Assembly (NCBI GenBank): GCA_024509875.1
Contig: JAMPIV010015266.1
Location: 1 to 64,000 of the forward strand
DNA length: 64,000 nt
Origin: Oreohelix idahoensis
Taxonomy: Eukaryota > Mollusca > Gastropoda > Stylommatophora > Oreohelicidae
Reading direction: 5' to 3'
Shown: positions 34,519 to 45,960 of the stretch, piece by piece
How positions within the stretch are numbered: the stretch's first letter is position 1
How the letters are laid out: the number at the start of each line of letters is the position of its first letter
Translations under genes and position numbers: made by a program
The notes under the pieces: model-generated
The model's database searches: none
The model's input: the letters and a program-made list of their open reading frames with translations, nothing else
Told to the model about the DNA's origin: nothing

Positions 34519-35403
34519 ATGGCGGCGAAACAATATCGCAACGCACCGCAAATGAGATTCGCCGGTCAAGACGATAAGAGTGAAGCTTTCTTGTTATGGC
34601 GCCAACGCATAGATCTATATTCCAAGACCACTGGTCTGGAAGGACAAACCCTAACTCCATATATCCTAGAAGCATTGGACGATGAAGGTTTGAAAATTTA
34701 CAACAGTTTTGCTACCGCCATGCCTGTTGAGTCAGCGACCGACCCCGTAGCCATATTGGACGAATTTGAAAAACGTCTGATAATAAAGCACACGAACTTT
34801 AGAGCGGCAAGATTAGAACTTCACCACCTGCGACAGAAACCTGATGAAAGTTTAGATGATTTCTTCACTCGCATCAAGGAGAAAACAAGTGTATGTAAAT
34901 TTAACAAAGAAGAAGAAAAAGAGCGAATTATCGAACAGATCCTTCTCAGCACACCAATGCCAGAGTTCCAGAAATGGATACTGAGCCAGAGTGATACACT
35001 AAATTTACAACAACTTCTGGATGAAGGCAGGAAACACGAGGCACAAGCACTAAACATTAAACAAATTCAGCAAGGTAACACTCTACCCTTAAGAATATTC
35101 AGACAGATCATGCCTGACAAGGTGGATGAGCAAGGATTTCCCACAAGGGATGTAAAAAGTAGGAGTGGCAGGACAAAGCTAAGAGCTTACAATGGAACAA
35201 GTATAGACTGTTTTGGAGCAGTAACACTTGAATGTTCATACAGAGGCTCTGAATGGACATTGTCAACATTTTACTTGGTAGATGTTGAAGGACCTGCAAT
35301 TTTGGGTTTACCAATGTGCGAAAAGCTGAGTGTGGTAACTATTAACAACATTAAAGCTGACAAAAAAAGAACATCTTACTCTACACGTCACTGGAGTAGA
35401 TGA
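34519..35403 (+). pseudogene. LTR element 3 Gag fused to the C-terminal half of protease
   Basis: Begins MAAKQYRNAPQMRFAGQDDK with a capsid-like helical region (FLLWRQRIDLYSKTTG, LELHHLRQKPDESLDDFFTR). At about residue 195 (near 35090) it jumps without a nucleocapsid zinc knuckle to protease sequence LPLRIFRQIMPDKVDEQGFP and VEGPAILGLPMCEKLSVV. The catalytic DTG/DSG that should come just before LPLRIF is absent, so a deletion of several hundred bases fused the two domains in frame. The frame then drifts at an A7 run near 35362, where the true pol frame lies one base over. Confidence 0.85.
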
Positions 35404-36998
35404 CCTTAAACAGCGATTCCCAGAACAGTTCGACAGAATAGGCAAACTTCCAGGAAAGGCAAGATTCTTTTTAAAAGACAACGCTGAGCCAAAGATAGAC
35501 CCACCTAGAAAGTATCCTATACATGTTAAACAGAAACTTGCCACAGAACTAGAAAAGATGGTGCAGAATGATGTTATTAGAAAGGTTGAAGAGCATTCTG
35601 ATTGGTGTAGTAGTATCACAACCGTTCTGAAGCAGGATGGTTCTCTTCGGGTTTGCCTTGACCCAAAACACTTAAACAACAGTCTAAAGCGCTGTCCACA
35701 CAAAATGCATACAGTGGAAGAGATAACTCACAGATTCCACAATGCCAAATATTTTTCTAAACTAGATGCTGTACACGGATACTGGAGTGTTGAGATAGCA
35801 GAGGAAAGTCAACTCCTTACAACTTTTTGAACACCATTCGGCAGATATTGTTTCAAGAGACTCCCATTTGGTTTGAATGTATCACAAGACATCTTTCAAC
35901 AGAAGATTGACAACATTGTTGAGCAATGTTCTGGTACAGTGGCTATTGCGGATGACATTGTAGTCTGCGGCAGGTCAGAACAAGAACACGACCGTAACTT
36001 GATTAACTTGATGCATGTAGCACAGGCCAATGGGCTAACATTCAACAGCAAAAAGTGTACAATTAAGGCAACGGAGATACAATTTTTTGGATTGCTGTAC
36101 ACCCAGAATGGTGTAAAACCAGACCCTAAAAAGGTTGAAGATATTCATGACATGCCAACACCAGCTACAAAGAAGGAACTGCAACAATTCTTAGGTGCTG
36201 TCAATTTCCTAGCACAATTCATACCAAATTTGTCAGCTGCTGCAGAACCTTTGCGATCTCTACTACAGAATGAAACTCCGTATGAATGGTCAGAAGACTA
36301 CCAACACATATTCAACCACTTGAAGACCCTCATATCATCTGATGCATGCTTGAAATACTATGACATGCAAGCACCCACTTTCCTCATGGTTGATTCCAGT
36401 CTGAAAGGCCTAGGAGCAGCACTTTTGCAACCAGACAAAAATCCTGAAGGACACTATGCCAAAGAACTTCGTCCTGTAGCTTACGCAAGCAAATCATTAA
36501 GTTCTGGCGAAAAGAAACTTGCAAACATTGAAAGAGAAATGCTAGCTGTACGTTTTGGAATCAAACGCTTCCACACATTTCTTTTCAACCGCCCATTTAC
36601 AATTCTCTCAGATCACAAGCCACTTGAGATGATTCATAAAAAACCAATAGCTTCAGCACCACCACGACTACAAGCTCTGTTATTGGAAACACAAGGTTAT
36701 GATTTTAATATTCAGTATATCCCAGGAGAGGATATAGGTCTTGCAGATGCTCTCAGCAGACTACCAAACCCCAACAAGACAGCAGATCTTACCCCAAACA
36801 TCAAAGTTGATTTTGTCAAGTTTAGCGATAATCGGCTTGAACACATCAGAGAAGACACAATGAGAGATCCTATCCTTAACTCTCTCAAAGAACTGATATA
36901 CCATGGATGGCCAAGCTCTATCAGGGAAGTTCCAACACACATCCGTCCATACTACTCGATGAGGGACGAGTTAAGCATCGAAGATGGTCTGATGGTCT
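35366..36998 (+). pseudogene. LTR element 3 reverse transcriptase and RNase H
   Basis: Frame from 35366: DDLKQRFPEQFDRIGKLPGK, SITTVLKQDGSLRVCLDPKH, KLDAVHGYWSVEIAEES, then TGA at 35828, PFGRYCFKRLPFGL, and VAIADDIVVC, the catalytic YxDD-like box as IADD. RNase H follows with FLMVDSSLKGLGAALLQ, ANIEREMLAVRFGIKRFHTF, LSDHKPLE and the closing YIPGEDIGLADALSRLP. First catalytic Asp of RNase H and the Glu are present. The TGA replaces an Asn codon expected in TFNTPFGRY. Confidence 0.9.
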
Positions 36999-38150
36999 AA
37001 AGGAGATCGCATTGTTGTACCAGAAACACAACGCGATATCATCCTTAAACAGCTCCATAATAGTCACCTTGGTATTGTGAAGACACAACTGAGAGCAAAG
37101 AAAGATGTTTACTGGCCACAGATAAACAAGGACATAGAAACACTATGTAAAAACTGTTCAATTTGCCAAGAACATGCAAATAGGCAGTGCAGAGAACCTC
37201 TCATACCATCAGACATACCATTGAGCCCTTGGAGCATTATAGGAACTGATATTTTCTCAATCGACAATAATGACTATCTTATTATTGCTGATTACTACAG
37301 CAAATTTCCCATCATTGAGAAACTTCCACAACCCTCACCGTCAGCTGTTATTGCAGACATTACAAAGAAGTATTGCAGCATGTTTGGCATCCCAGATGAA
37401 ATTAGATCAGACAACGGTCCACATTTCTCAGGTCAAGCATACAGAAACTTCACTAAGGACTGGAAGATCAAACACACAACATCATCACCTAGATACCCTA
37501 AATCTAATGGTTTCATTGAGAGACAGATACAAACTATCAAGTCAATCATGAAGAAAACAAGAACAGAGGATGTACACCTAGCACTCTTGAGATGGAGAAC
37601 AATACCGGTAGACAGTAAGATCGACAGTCCAGCAGAACTTATGTTTGATAGAAGAATTAAAGACCTCCTACCATCTAAGGTCCACTTCCGTCCACAACAT
37701 AGAGACAGCACATATGATCAACTTCAGCATCGTCAGCAAGTTCAGAAATTCAACTATGACAAATGTGCTAAAGACTTACCACCATTATATCCTGGTCAGC
37801 ATGTGACTACCTACAACCACAACAATGACACATGGTCAAAAGCAACAATCATTTCCAGAAACCCTGAACCCAGGAGCTATACTTTAAGACCAGACAGCAG
37901 CAGCAACCTCCTGAGGCGAAACAGAGTGGACATAAGAGAAATCCCACAGAATACAACAGAACAGAGAATTCCCATGCTTTCAACAGACAATGCAGTAACT
38001 CCAGACCTTGGTGCCCCACAAAACCAACAAGCGTCAAGGCCGAAATCACAACCAACTCAAGCTAAACCAGGGACTTCCGCAGAACCACCAGCACTTTACA
38101 CCACTCGTTCTGGCCGTACAGTGACACCTCCCAGCCGATACAGACAGTGA
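36999..38150 (+). pseudogene. LTR element 3 integrase
   Basis: In phase from 36999 after a frameshift: KGDRIVVPETQRDIILKQLH, zinc motif H-x3-H ... CKNCSICQ, catalytic GTDIFSIDNNDY (Asp), IRSDNGPHFSG (Asp), SNGFIERQIQTIKSIMKK (Glu). A basic and proline-rich C-terminal region follows (TLRPDSSSNLLRRNRVDIRE, TRSGRTVTPPSRYRQ), ending at 38150. The domain is complete in outline. It begins without its own ATG, as expected for a pol polyprotein. Confidence 0.9.
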
Positions 38151-38252
38151 CATATATATACTCACACTGAGCATTACACATACTTATCCTTTCTCACATG
38201 AAACATTTTGTTGGAAATGTTTGCACATATTTTTTTTTCAAAAAAGGGGGGA

Positions 38253-38442
38253 TGTAATATAATATGATACATTAATAATACGAACCACACATTGTAATAA
38301 TATGCGAATCTTCACATGTACGATATTGTGTAAATAAACATGGCTACGAACTGAACATGCTTTTACTGAGTGCTCTCTGAAACATCTGTGTGCTTGTGTA
38401 GATGACGAGGTAATGCTTATATACATACATCATAACATTACA
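38253..38442 (+). repeat. LTR element 3, 3' LTR
   Basis: 190 bp partner copy, preceded by the purine tract at about 38239-38252 and followed by the AATAC duplication. Confidence 0.93.
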
Positions 38443-38771
38443 AATACCACTACAGGCGCTCACTTGGGTTCCTGAGGGTAAGAGGAAAAAAGGAAGACCA
38501 AAAGAAACACTCAGAAGAACAATAATAAGAGAAGGAAGAACGTTGGGCCTAAATAATGTGCAAGAGCTAAGAGGAGTGGCGTCACAACGAACAACCTGGA
38601 GAGCACTGGTTTCTGCCTTATGCGCCGTGTTTGGTGCTTAAAGAATTTATTATTTATTATTATTTATTACTAATATCTCAATTGGTGCGTACACTTTTAA
38701 CAAAGACAGGACCTGAGACTGTCTATATTTGTTAAAGCCTGTTAAGGACTTAAAAAGGACGCAACACACGC

Positions 38772-40835
38772 ATATTTTATTTCTGTTCGCTATTCCCTTT
38801 GATGAGAGTTTACCAGAGACCGATTAGCTAACGTGAGCTGTATTATTTTACACCAGTTGTAATGGGATCAGACAGCGATCAAGGTGGAGATAATTTTGGA
38901 ACCAAGGGAGACAAAATTTTATTACTCACCTTGTAAACTAGTCGCTAGAAAGTAATTAAACCACGGTGAGAACGAGCAGATCAAAAGACCTCGCTCGCTA
39001 GAAGACGAGCAGAGACGAAGGAAACTCACACTGATTAGCGAATTGCCGATGCCTGATCTAAGAATGAATGCGAGTTCGGGTTTTCGGCTCTAGCATGTGA
39101 GAAAGATCTTTGATTTGCTAATCCGAACGTAGAATTCACCGTAGGTGTTAACATCTGGCAGAGAGTCGGTTTTCGGGTTATAGTTATAACATTTTCTTTG
39201 ATTTCAGAGATATATATACCAGAGCAATCTAACTCAAATTTATCCAGTACTGCCAGAATTGCAGAGAACATCTAGCTTTCGATTCTAAAGATCTCTTATA
39301 ATAGAAGTATCACTTAGTTTTTCGATTGGAGACCGTTTTACTTCTGGCTAGTGGTAATTATTATACTAGAAGTTTGAGTGATTTAACTAGTTTAAATCGT
39401 AAAATATATTTCGCTAAGATTTTGTGCAGAGTGATTTACTAGATAGGTCCGCCAATATATTTCTCTAGTTTTACTGTGTTACAGTGGATAGCAGAACAAA
39501 TAATAATTGCTAGCTAAACTCTTCAAGCTATAATATAGTTTTATTAACTGCTAGTAACCAGTCAGATAATATTTTAACCAACTAAGTAAATGCACTGATT
39601 CATCATGAGTATTGACGAAATATGTATTTATTTCTAATTCATGATGATTGATTTTTTTAAAATGACTAGAATTCATTTCACGGGAGTTAAAACGATAAGA
39701 CTAACTTTAAGCTTGTATTTTATACTTTAAAGGTAAATAACCGAAGTGGATACTATATTATATTTTACGCGGGGTAAGGATAGGATTGTGAATAATACTA
39801 TATTATGTTAAGTATTTGTGTTTTTCTCCCTATACAGTATTTGGGTCAAACCCTAAATCTTACCAGCGGCTTCAAAAGATACTGAGAATAACTTTATCAA
39901 AGAACATTCTGATATAATATCGGGTTTTTTTCAAGGTGACATGTTTGGTCTCGTGTTTTACACCTAGAAAGAGACAGAGTACCAACCCTAAGAATATTAA
40001 GAATAAATTGTAACTGGAATCATAAATATCCAGATTTCTTTTCCAAGTTCATATACCTTCAGCCAGTTGAAATGACAAAATCAAACATTGACAGTACTTG
40101 TATAACGATCACTGTGTTGTGAAGATTTATTCTGAATAGATTTATTTACCTGACACTCGATTTAACGATTGAAGATTCCAAGCTACTGTACACTGTGAAC
40201 ATTAAATCTCTAATTATTTACTACCTGGACAAAAATTGAAGTGACATTTATCAGCATCCTACTGTCAGCAGTGAATCAAGTGTTTTCCCCACATTTCGAT
40301 TAGTAAGTCTTTGGAGAAACTGGGGCTTGATTTGCCAAGAACACTAACCTTGGATGGGCTGGGTGTACCTTAACAATTGTTCCAGATGTTGTGAAAAGAA
40401 CCTATTTAGGTAAGAGAGAGGCTGATTTGTGATCACAGGTTGTCAGAGCGAGAGAATGCAGGATGAATAATTCTGTCATTTTATAACCCATGTACTAACT
40501 TTGTATTTTATGTGCAAGTTTTGCTAATGCTGTCCCTTGCAGAATAGATTTACGTATAAACTCTGTTCTTTATTGTAGAGGGAAATCCTAGACCATAGCG
40601 TACAAACGTTTGACTCCTTTGGGGTTAATAACTTTTCTCTTAACGGGATCTTGTCTCAACAGAGGGAGGGAGGATTAAACCTATGAGTCTAACTCTGTAA
40701 TTAATTCTTTAATCCTATGTTTATTGTATTTGATTTGATATTCAATATTGTCGTTGTAAAGTTTTTTTTATGATAAATAAAATTTACATAACTTTATTTA
40801 CGTGTGTCGGTCAGCTTGTCCCAAAAGATTCATAT
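38772..40835 (+). repeat. Repeat family R, copy 2
   Basis: Non-coding. Shares with copies 1 and 3 the ordered landmarks TTAACTGCTAGTAACCAGTC (39545), CTAATTCATGATGATTGAT (39635), CACGGGAGTTAAAACGATAAG (39681), AATCTTACCAGCGGC (39857), GACCATAGCGTAC (40590), TTCTCTTAACGGGATC (40633), AATAAA at 40776-40781 and GTGTGTCGGTCAGCTTGTCCC (40802-40822). It ends near 40835 where similarity to copies 1 and 3 stops. Its upstream part probably lies at about 26240-26345, on the other side of LTR element 2. Confidence 0.6.
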
Positions 40836-40839
40836 ACCA

Positions 40840-41620
40840 TTGATGTAGTCGATCAAGTGTTTCGGCCCCGTAATCTCCTTTACACTCTAGCGGGCGGGCC
40901 CACGTGGGTCATGATTCCAAATGTGTCAGCCTCCTTTTGTCATGTGCAGAAAATTATCTCACTCCACCTTGGTTGCAGCTGTCAACATCACTCCTGCTTT
41001 TCTACCAGTTGGAGGCAGTTTGTGAAAGTAACCTTTATGTTGAAAACAAACAACTGTCCTGAATCCCATAGCCCGTTGCGGTTGTTCCAAAGCCATCATG
41101 ATGCCCTTTTCGCAGTTTCACTCAGTCTCTTAAGTGCCCTTGATCTTGACTGTCCTTTCAAACCCAACAGTTTCAGCAGATCATACATTGAGGCAGCCAC
41201 TAGACCTCTTGCACCTACCTCAACAGCCATGACCCTTGCAGTGAACCCGTCGTGTCTCAAGTCCGTGACCAGATCATTATACTTGGCCACTTTGAACGAG
41301 TGGTCCTCGTTCAATCTTGATTCAAATGGCACGGTTAGCTCAGTCATTATAATCTGGTGCGATGATGAGGGATGAAGCACTATATATGGCTGTCTTCGAG
41401 ATCTTCTGATGCCTTCTGGAAACTGCTACTTGGTTTACTTGGTTTGGGATGTGCTGACTTTCCTGCTCTCATAAAGTATGTATTTGCTGTAGCTGTACTC
41501 AGTCTGACTTTGCTGTTCGCCTGCACCCTTGCCATGTCTGTTGTAGCAGTCAGCTCATATAGTACTCTGATATGGCGCCATGTGTTTTAAATGTCTGCAT
41601 CCCATGGCACAGGGGTACTG
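40840..41620 (-). pseudogene. C-terminal fragment of a retroelement with a restriction-like nuclease domain
   Basis: Minus-strand frames read RHIRVLYELTATTDMARVQ and TYFMRAGKSA (about 41590-41480), then IIMTELTVPFESRLNEDHSF, KYNDLVTDLRHDGFTARVMA, VEVGARGLVAASMYDLLKLL (41350-41130). This order (RHNxVLxxL ... ELTVPWE ... PVEVGxRGFxxxS) belongs to a widespread metazoan retroelement C-terminus in which ELTVP carries an acidic residue of a PD-(D/E)xK-type nuclease core. That assignment is from memory and moderate. No RT accompanies it, and several stops and frameshifts are present. Confidence 0.5.
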
Positions 41621-41635
41621 AGTAGTATTATCTAA

Positions 41636-43640
41636 TGTAACGGAATAATTCGCGCGTGGGCAAATAAACACTGAGTCATTGGTTTGTTTACGATATCATT
41701 GGCGGAGGTCAGATTTAATTTATGTGCAGAAATATAATTGGTCAAAGGTTGGCCGTAAGCGACGCGACGCGATGACTCATAGCGTCGGTCATTGCATCAG
41801 TATTTTTCTATTATAAATAACGGCGCCAAAGATTTTAGCGCTTGAGTCCAAAGAAATTTTCTGCCGTGAAATCAACGCCGTATCGTCTGCTCAAGCGAGA
41901 GAAATTCGGTATCTGGGTATGTTCATAACTTATTAGCGAGTAGATAGTTTTCCTGTAAGATCTTAGCACGATAGAGTAAGTTTTCTTCTGGGAATTAAAG
42001 TTAATTTAGCTTGAAGTGCCATCTATTGCTATCTTATAGAAATAATAAAAATGTAAGTTGTGCCTATAATTTTTCTATGATAAGTAGCAGTATCTAGGAG
42101 TGTGTAGTGGCTTTTGAGATATTAACTGTGTGAGGATAAGCGCTTAGATAAACGGGTGCTCTGTAATATGTAATAGGAGGTCTGTGAAACCCGCATTTTT
42201 TATTATGATAATTTGTAGTGTATATACGCAGCAGGTATGGTTGGGTATTTAATTGTGGTGTTAATTCAGCTTGTAGTCAGGAGACAGGGGTGAAGTGGAT
42301 TTTATATTTCATAGTAACAGTGTGTTTAAATATTGTGTTAATTGATAACCTTCCCCGGTCAGTCGTTAATAAGAAGTTAAGGCTGGGAAATTATCCGGTA
42401 CCGGGGAAGGTTACGCTTCAACGAAGCTAATGTTATGACGCCTGAGGGTCAGACTAGCACAACAGATTCAGGTCAGCCCGTGTCTGGAGTTTCACATAAC
42501 AGACAGAAAGTAAGTGGGTGCGGGAAAGAGATAGGAGGGACTGTAATTAGTGGACTCTTGGGTAGGAATATTTGTTTATCGTTTGTGCGTAGCTTGAGTA
42601 GAGGAGATGTATTAATTTAGGGTGTTTATGTGTTAGGGATGAGAATATTTTGAAGTGTTGTATAGAGGTTGTTATTTTTTTCGTTTTACAGCATTTTTCA
42701 CGGCACATAGGGGAGGCTGTGGACTTGCCCTACAACTTACTACGGTATTTTGCCTTGTCGGGAGCCTAAGGCTCGAGACATTGCCAGAGGTGACGAGAAC
42801 TGGTGACGCGTCAGTACCGGCTCCCAGTACGTCTGCACCAGTGAAAGAAAAAGGAGACGTTCTATTGCAGTTAGAGCACATGCCTCAGCGGGAACGGGTT
42901 CTACAGGAGCTCTTAGCTCGTTACAGCACACCCAATAGGCGCGATGCCTTGTGCTTATATAAAACCGGCCATAATAAAGCCGTACACCTAAACCCGAAGA
43001 GGGGTAACTGGGCAGTTGAAAGAAGTTTCATCAGCAGTGAAGCATCTACATCCCGAGTCAAGTACCTCGTTCTTAATACCAAAGTAATCAGCTGCAGTAG
43101 TCAGGAAAGGGAGAAAGGGAAATCATTCCTTTCCGAATGCTGACGAGAAGAGGGGAGTGACGGAGACGCCCCTCAGCAGAAGACGGTAGTGTCAGAGAGA
43201 CACCGAACCGAAGCAGAGGAGAGAGAGAAGTTAGAGAGTCAGATAGAAGGACTTAGAGGACAGCTTCTGAATTAGCACTGAAAAAATCAGTTAGTGGATC
43301 AGTGCTTGTGGTACAGTTGTTAGCTGTGTAGGACATCATAGAGTGCATTAAGACTGTGTAGACATTTGGTTATACGTCTGCAACAGGACAGTGTGTTAGA
43401 GTTAATAATAATAGGATAATTTGGAGAGGCGGCTCTTAAGTTAGAGACCCCACCAAGTAGGTTTTGTTTAATCCTTAATTTTTTTCCATGCAGGTTGAAC
43501 GAGAGGGTGAAATTGTTGGTTTATAAGTGTCTGTCATTTTAAGCGTTCTGTTTCAGGTTTGTGCGACCTCGCACGTTATTTATTTTGCTGTGTTATTGAT
43601 TTTGTTGTTTTAATAAACTATAAAATGTACACCGGATCAG
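41636..43640 (+). other. Unexplained transcription-unit-like segment
   Basis: A TATA-like TATAAATAA at 41812, a splice-donor-like AAA|GTAAGTG at 42510, a pyrimidine-rich acceptor TTTTACAG at 42691 and AATAAA at 43612 are arranged like a small gene. An ATG at 42435 opens 25 codons (MTPEGQTSTTDSGQPVSGVS) up to the donor. Joined to the acceptor it gives 25 more residues (HFSRHIGEAVDLPYNLLRYF) and a stop. A second frame through 42760-43143 (TRTGDASVPAPSTSAPVKEK) continues after one TGA to 43275 with a Glu/Arg-rich coil-like end. I recognise no domain. It could be a decayed Gag or leader of an LTR element. Confidence 0.3.
41812..41820 (+). promoter_or_regulatory. TATA-box-like sequence
   Basis: TATAAATAA within a moderately GC-rich context, followed about 30 bases on by GCGCTTGAGTCC. 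It could be the promoter of the segment that ends in AATAAA at 43612. Sequence match only. Confidence 0.3.
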
Positions 43641-43819
43641 TTTCTCTATAACTATACTGTACTTATATGCTTGTCTGTATAGTTGTGTCTGTGGACTTTA
43701 GTGAAACCTTATCTCCTTTATGGTAGTCAGAGGTGGTGAGACAGTAGTTAGAAATTAAGTCACAAGTGGCGAGGGACAGTCAATCTCGGTTCTCATTCTC
43801 GAAGCTATAAGTCTCATCC

Positions 43820-45840
43820 TTCCACATTGTCGTAGATTTGTGATAGGTGAATTAAGACTTAGATTGGTCCCTTCTGAATAGCAATAGAACAGGTGATATC
43901 CCAGTGGGAGATGATAAACTAGAAATAGATTTCACGAGTGAGATGGAGGAAATATATTAGAGTCTGTCTCTGACGCTCGAGAAATTTCTTTCAGCCAGCC
44001 TATCATCTACAACAGATTTAGATTCGTCAGACAGTCTAGTATAATATATATTAATATATATATCCCTCACATACACACACATAAGCGACGACAATAGACG
44101 CACATACATGAAACTATGACAATGAAAATATAGATATTTTGGAACGAGCTGACCGACACACTGGAATAAGTTTCTGTAAATTTTATTATCATAGGACAAT
44201 TTACCACAACCACATAAATGTTAATTATCAAGCATAGAAAATACATATAATGTAATGAATTACTGCAAGTATAATAGACCTATAGGTGTAATCTTTTCCC
44301 TCGATGTTTAGCCCACGATCCGGTTAGAAGAAAAGTGATAGCCCCAAAGAGTCACGGATATATACGCTATAGTCTCAGATTTCCCTCTAATGTTAAGAAC
44401 AGAATTGATACTCTAATCTGTCCTAGGAGAAGAAAAACCTGCATTAGCAACAAGTTGCATAAATGAAATTACAAAGTGGGAGTACAACTCATATAACAAG
44501 AACCACTCAGTTTACGTTCAGTCTGTTCTTTCAGCAGGGATCCCTGTCTCACTTTCTTACCTAATAGCTTGCTGGTGTTCGCCGTCTGACGCACTTTATG
44601 ACACACCCACCGTTAATCTATTTTTTTCTTTTTGATGAAACGGATTCCCAGCTCTGCAGATCTTGGTTTCATCCAATGGGTCCGGGGAGCGTCCTCTTCA
44701 TGCGATATTTTGTTCAGATTTAAGTTAGTGTCACTTAACTCAGTTCAGGTAAGAATTAGTGTTAAGCGGGCTCACAGTGTCAGAATCACGAGGTTTCCCT
44801 TATTTAGGAAAATGACCGGTTGGAAACTTTTCTCAGTAGATAATTATTGGTCACACCACAATTAGTCAAAAAATGTCGGAAATGTCAATAGTTAGTAATT
44901 TTTCTCGCCCCAGGGCTGCATGTACCTGAGAGTTTGTGAAGAAATATAATCTGGCTCAATAGGCCTAGTATAGGTATTTAGTCTTTGAAAAAACCTGTTT
45001 GTGAGATTTATACTCTGTCTATTTCTGGAGGCAAACACACTGCCAGACAAGTTTTAACTTGTAGACCCACGTGGTTGAAGCTAAAATGTTTCTACTTCAC
45101 AGATAATTCTCATCAGTACTAAAAACGCTGGTAAAGTTGGGCTACCTCAGTTTCACTCCAAACAGAACTACAGACTAACACCATGAACTAGAATCAATCA
45201 ATATAAGGGTATTCCAGAACTCGGCACAATGTCGAGAAACTAGACTTCGCAATACACAAGATATTTACTAGCACGAGCGGTCTGTCTACTGCAACTCGAG
45301 GAGGACTGAATGAAATCATGTCTAAACTGCGGGTATAGATATCTGAAAACAGACAAAGGATGCCACGCTATTTCTCAAAACCCCGAAATAGTCCAGCGTC
45401 TCCCCCTCTCCTCTTAACACTTCACAAACTCAGACGCCGGCCATAAACTGCCAATGCGCGTCTTTACACCTCCTGCTAACTACGGTCATTTCTTAGCGAT
45501 GCGTGTTTGCGCCTTTCACACCTCACGCCGAGAAACTAGCCATAGAAGCGCTCGTGTCATGGAAAATGTAGACGATTGTCTGCCATCCTGTCTGTCGAGA
45601 ACGAATTCTCACACTCTTTCGTCTCGTCACGGCTTTACTTAATAGCAATAAAATGCGTCTCTAAATGAGAAAAGAAACAGGCGAAAGTTTGAATGGGAGA
45701 GTTGTATTTTCTCGCAATCGAACGAATGCGAAAAAAAAAAGATAAAGGAGCGATAATAAAGTAGAAGACACGGGTAGAATAAGAAAAGAATATAGAAATT
45801 CTATTGATCATAATCTCTATGCCACACACATTCACTGTCA
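43820..45840 (-). repeat. Repeat family R, copy 3
   Basis: Reverse-complement copy. Reading right to left it shows, in the same order as copy 1, CAATCGTCTACATTTTC (45570), TTCTCGGCGTGAGGTGTG (45525), CAACTTTACCAGCG (45135), CCACGTGGGT (45070), TGTGGTGTGACCAA (44860), TCTGACACTGTGAG (44785), TTCTTCTAACCGGATCG (44320), AATAAA (44187-44182), GTGTGTCGGTCAGCTCGTTCC (44160), CGTCAGAGACAGACT (43980) and AGAAGGGACCAATCTAAGTC (43880). Copy 3 is closer to copy 1 than either is to copy 2. No coding frame is shared. Confidence 0.65.
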
Positions 45841-45960
45841 TTTCTCATACAAAATCTATCTTCTCAGACTTTCTCATAACTAGTGTCTTGTCTCTATACT
45901 CAGACAAACTCTAAACTTAAAACCACTTCGTGACACGTGTCTTCCTGTCAGATTTTTATC

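Larger units (their letters stand above)
34236..38442 (+). mobile_element. LTR element 3: Ty3/Gypsy (Mag/SURL-like), 4.2 kb
   Basis: Two 190-bp LTRs (34236-34425, 38253-38442; TGTAATAT...ATTACA) with four differences, and a 5-bp duplication AATAC (34231-34235, 38443-38447). The primer-binding site TGGTGGCAGCGG follows the 5' LTR directly, and the polypurine tract AAAAAAGGGGGGA precedes the 3' LTR. Coding order is Gag, protease tail, RT, RNase H, integrase, the ordinary Gypsy order. Lesions: a deletion that removes nucleocapsid and the protease active site, an indel in A7 near 35362, a TGA at 35828 in RT, and a frameshift near 36998. Short LTRs and the K02A2.6-like proteins suggest the Mag/SURL lineage. 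Confidence 0.93.
34047..38664 (+). mobile_element. LINE 3' fragment (family G) in the LTR, itself split by a Gypsy element
   Basis: Bounded by the 10-bp repeat TATTACTAAT (34023-34032/34037-34046 and 38665-38674). Coding sequence left of the Gypsy element (WSYIGHVLRMQNNRI) continues in phase on its right side from 38448 (PLQALTWVPEGKRKKGRPKE, then TTWRALVSALCAVFGA and stop at about 38639). The join works exactly when one AATAC duplication is dropped. The tail is AT-rich (ATTTATT repeats). It is the C-terminus of an RTE-like LINE. Confidence 0.85.
26351..38766 (-). mobile_element. LTR element 2: Gmr1-like Ty3/Gypsy element, internally deleted, with nested insertions
   Basis: LTRs bounded TGTTGCG...GGCTACA in element orientation, flanked by the 5-bp duplication CACGC at 26346-26350 and 38767-38771. 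Read right to left the coding order is Gag (31910 to about 30600), protease (about 30470-30150), integrase (about 29870-28680, split by a LINE fragment), then the C-terminal end of RNase H (28670-28536). Integrase before RNase H is the order of the Gmr1-like group, not that of ordinary Ty3/Gypsy. RT and most of RNase H are missing at an in-element deletion that fuses integrase to the RNase H tail. The LTR copies differ at many sites including small indels, so this insertion is older than LTR element 1. Confidence 0.85.
32965..38766 (-). repeat. LTR element 2, 5' LTR, interrupted by a LINE fragment that holds a Gypsy element
   Basis: The LTR sequence runs 32965 to about 34032, stops at TATTACTAAT, and resumes at 38665-38766 with the remaining 100 bases of the LTR. 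Removing 34033-38664 restores colinearity with the intact 3' LTR. The left part shows a local duplication of TACGTATTACTAAT at the insertion point (34033-34046). Confidence 0.88.

Noticed and set aside
40770..41375. 201-codon plus-strand frame
   Set aside because: Overlaps repeat R copy 2 and the antisense of the nuclease-like fragment; it begins with AT-rich R sequence and has no motif.
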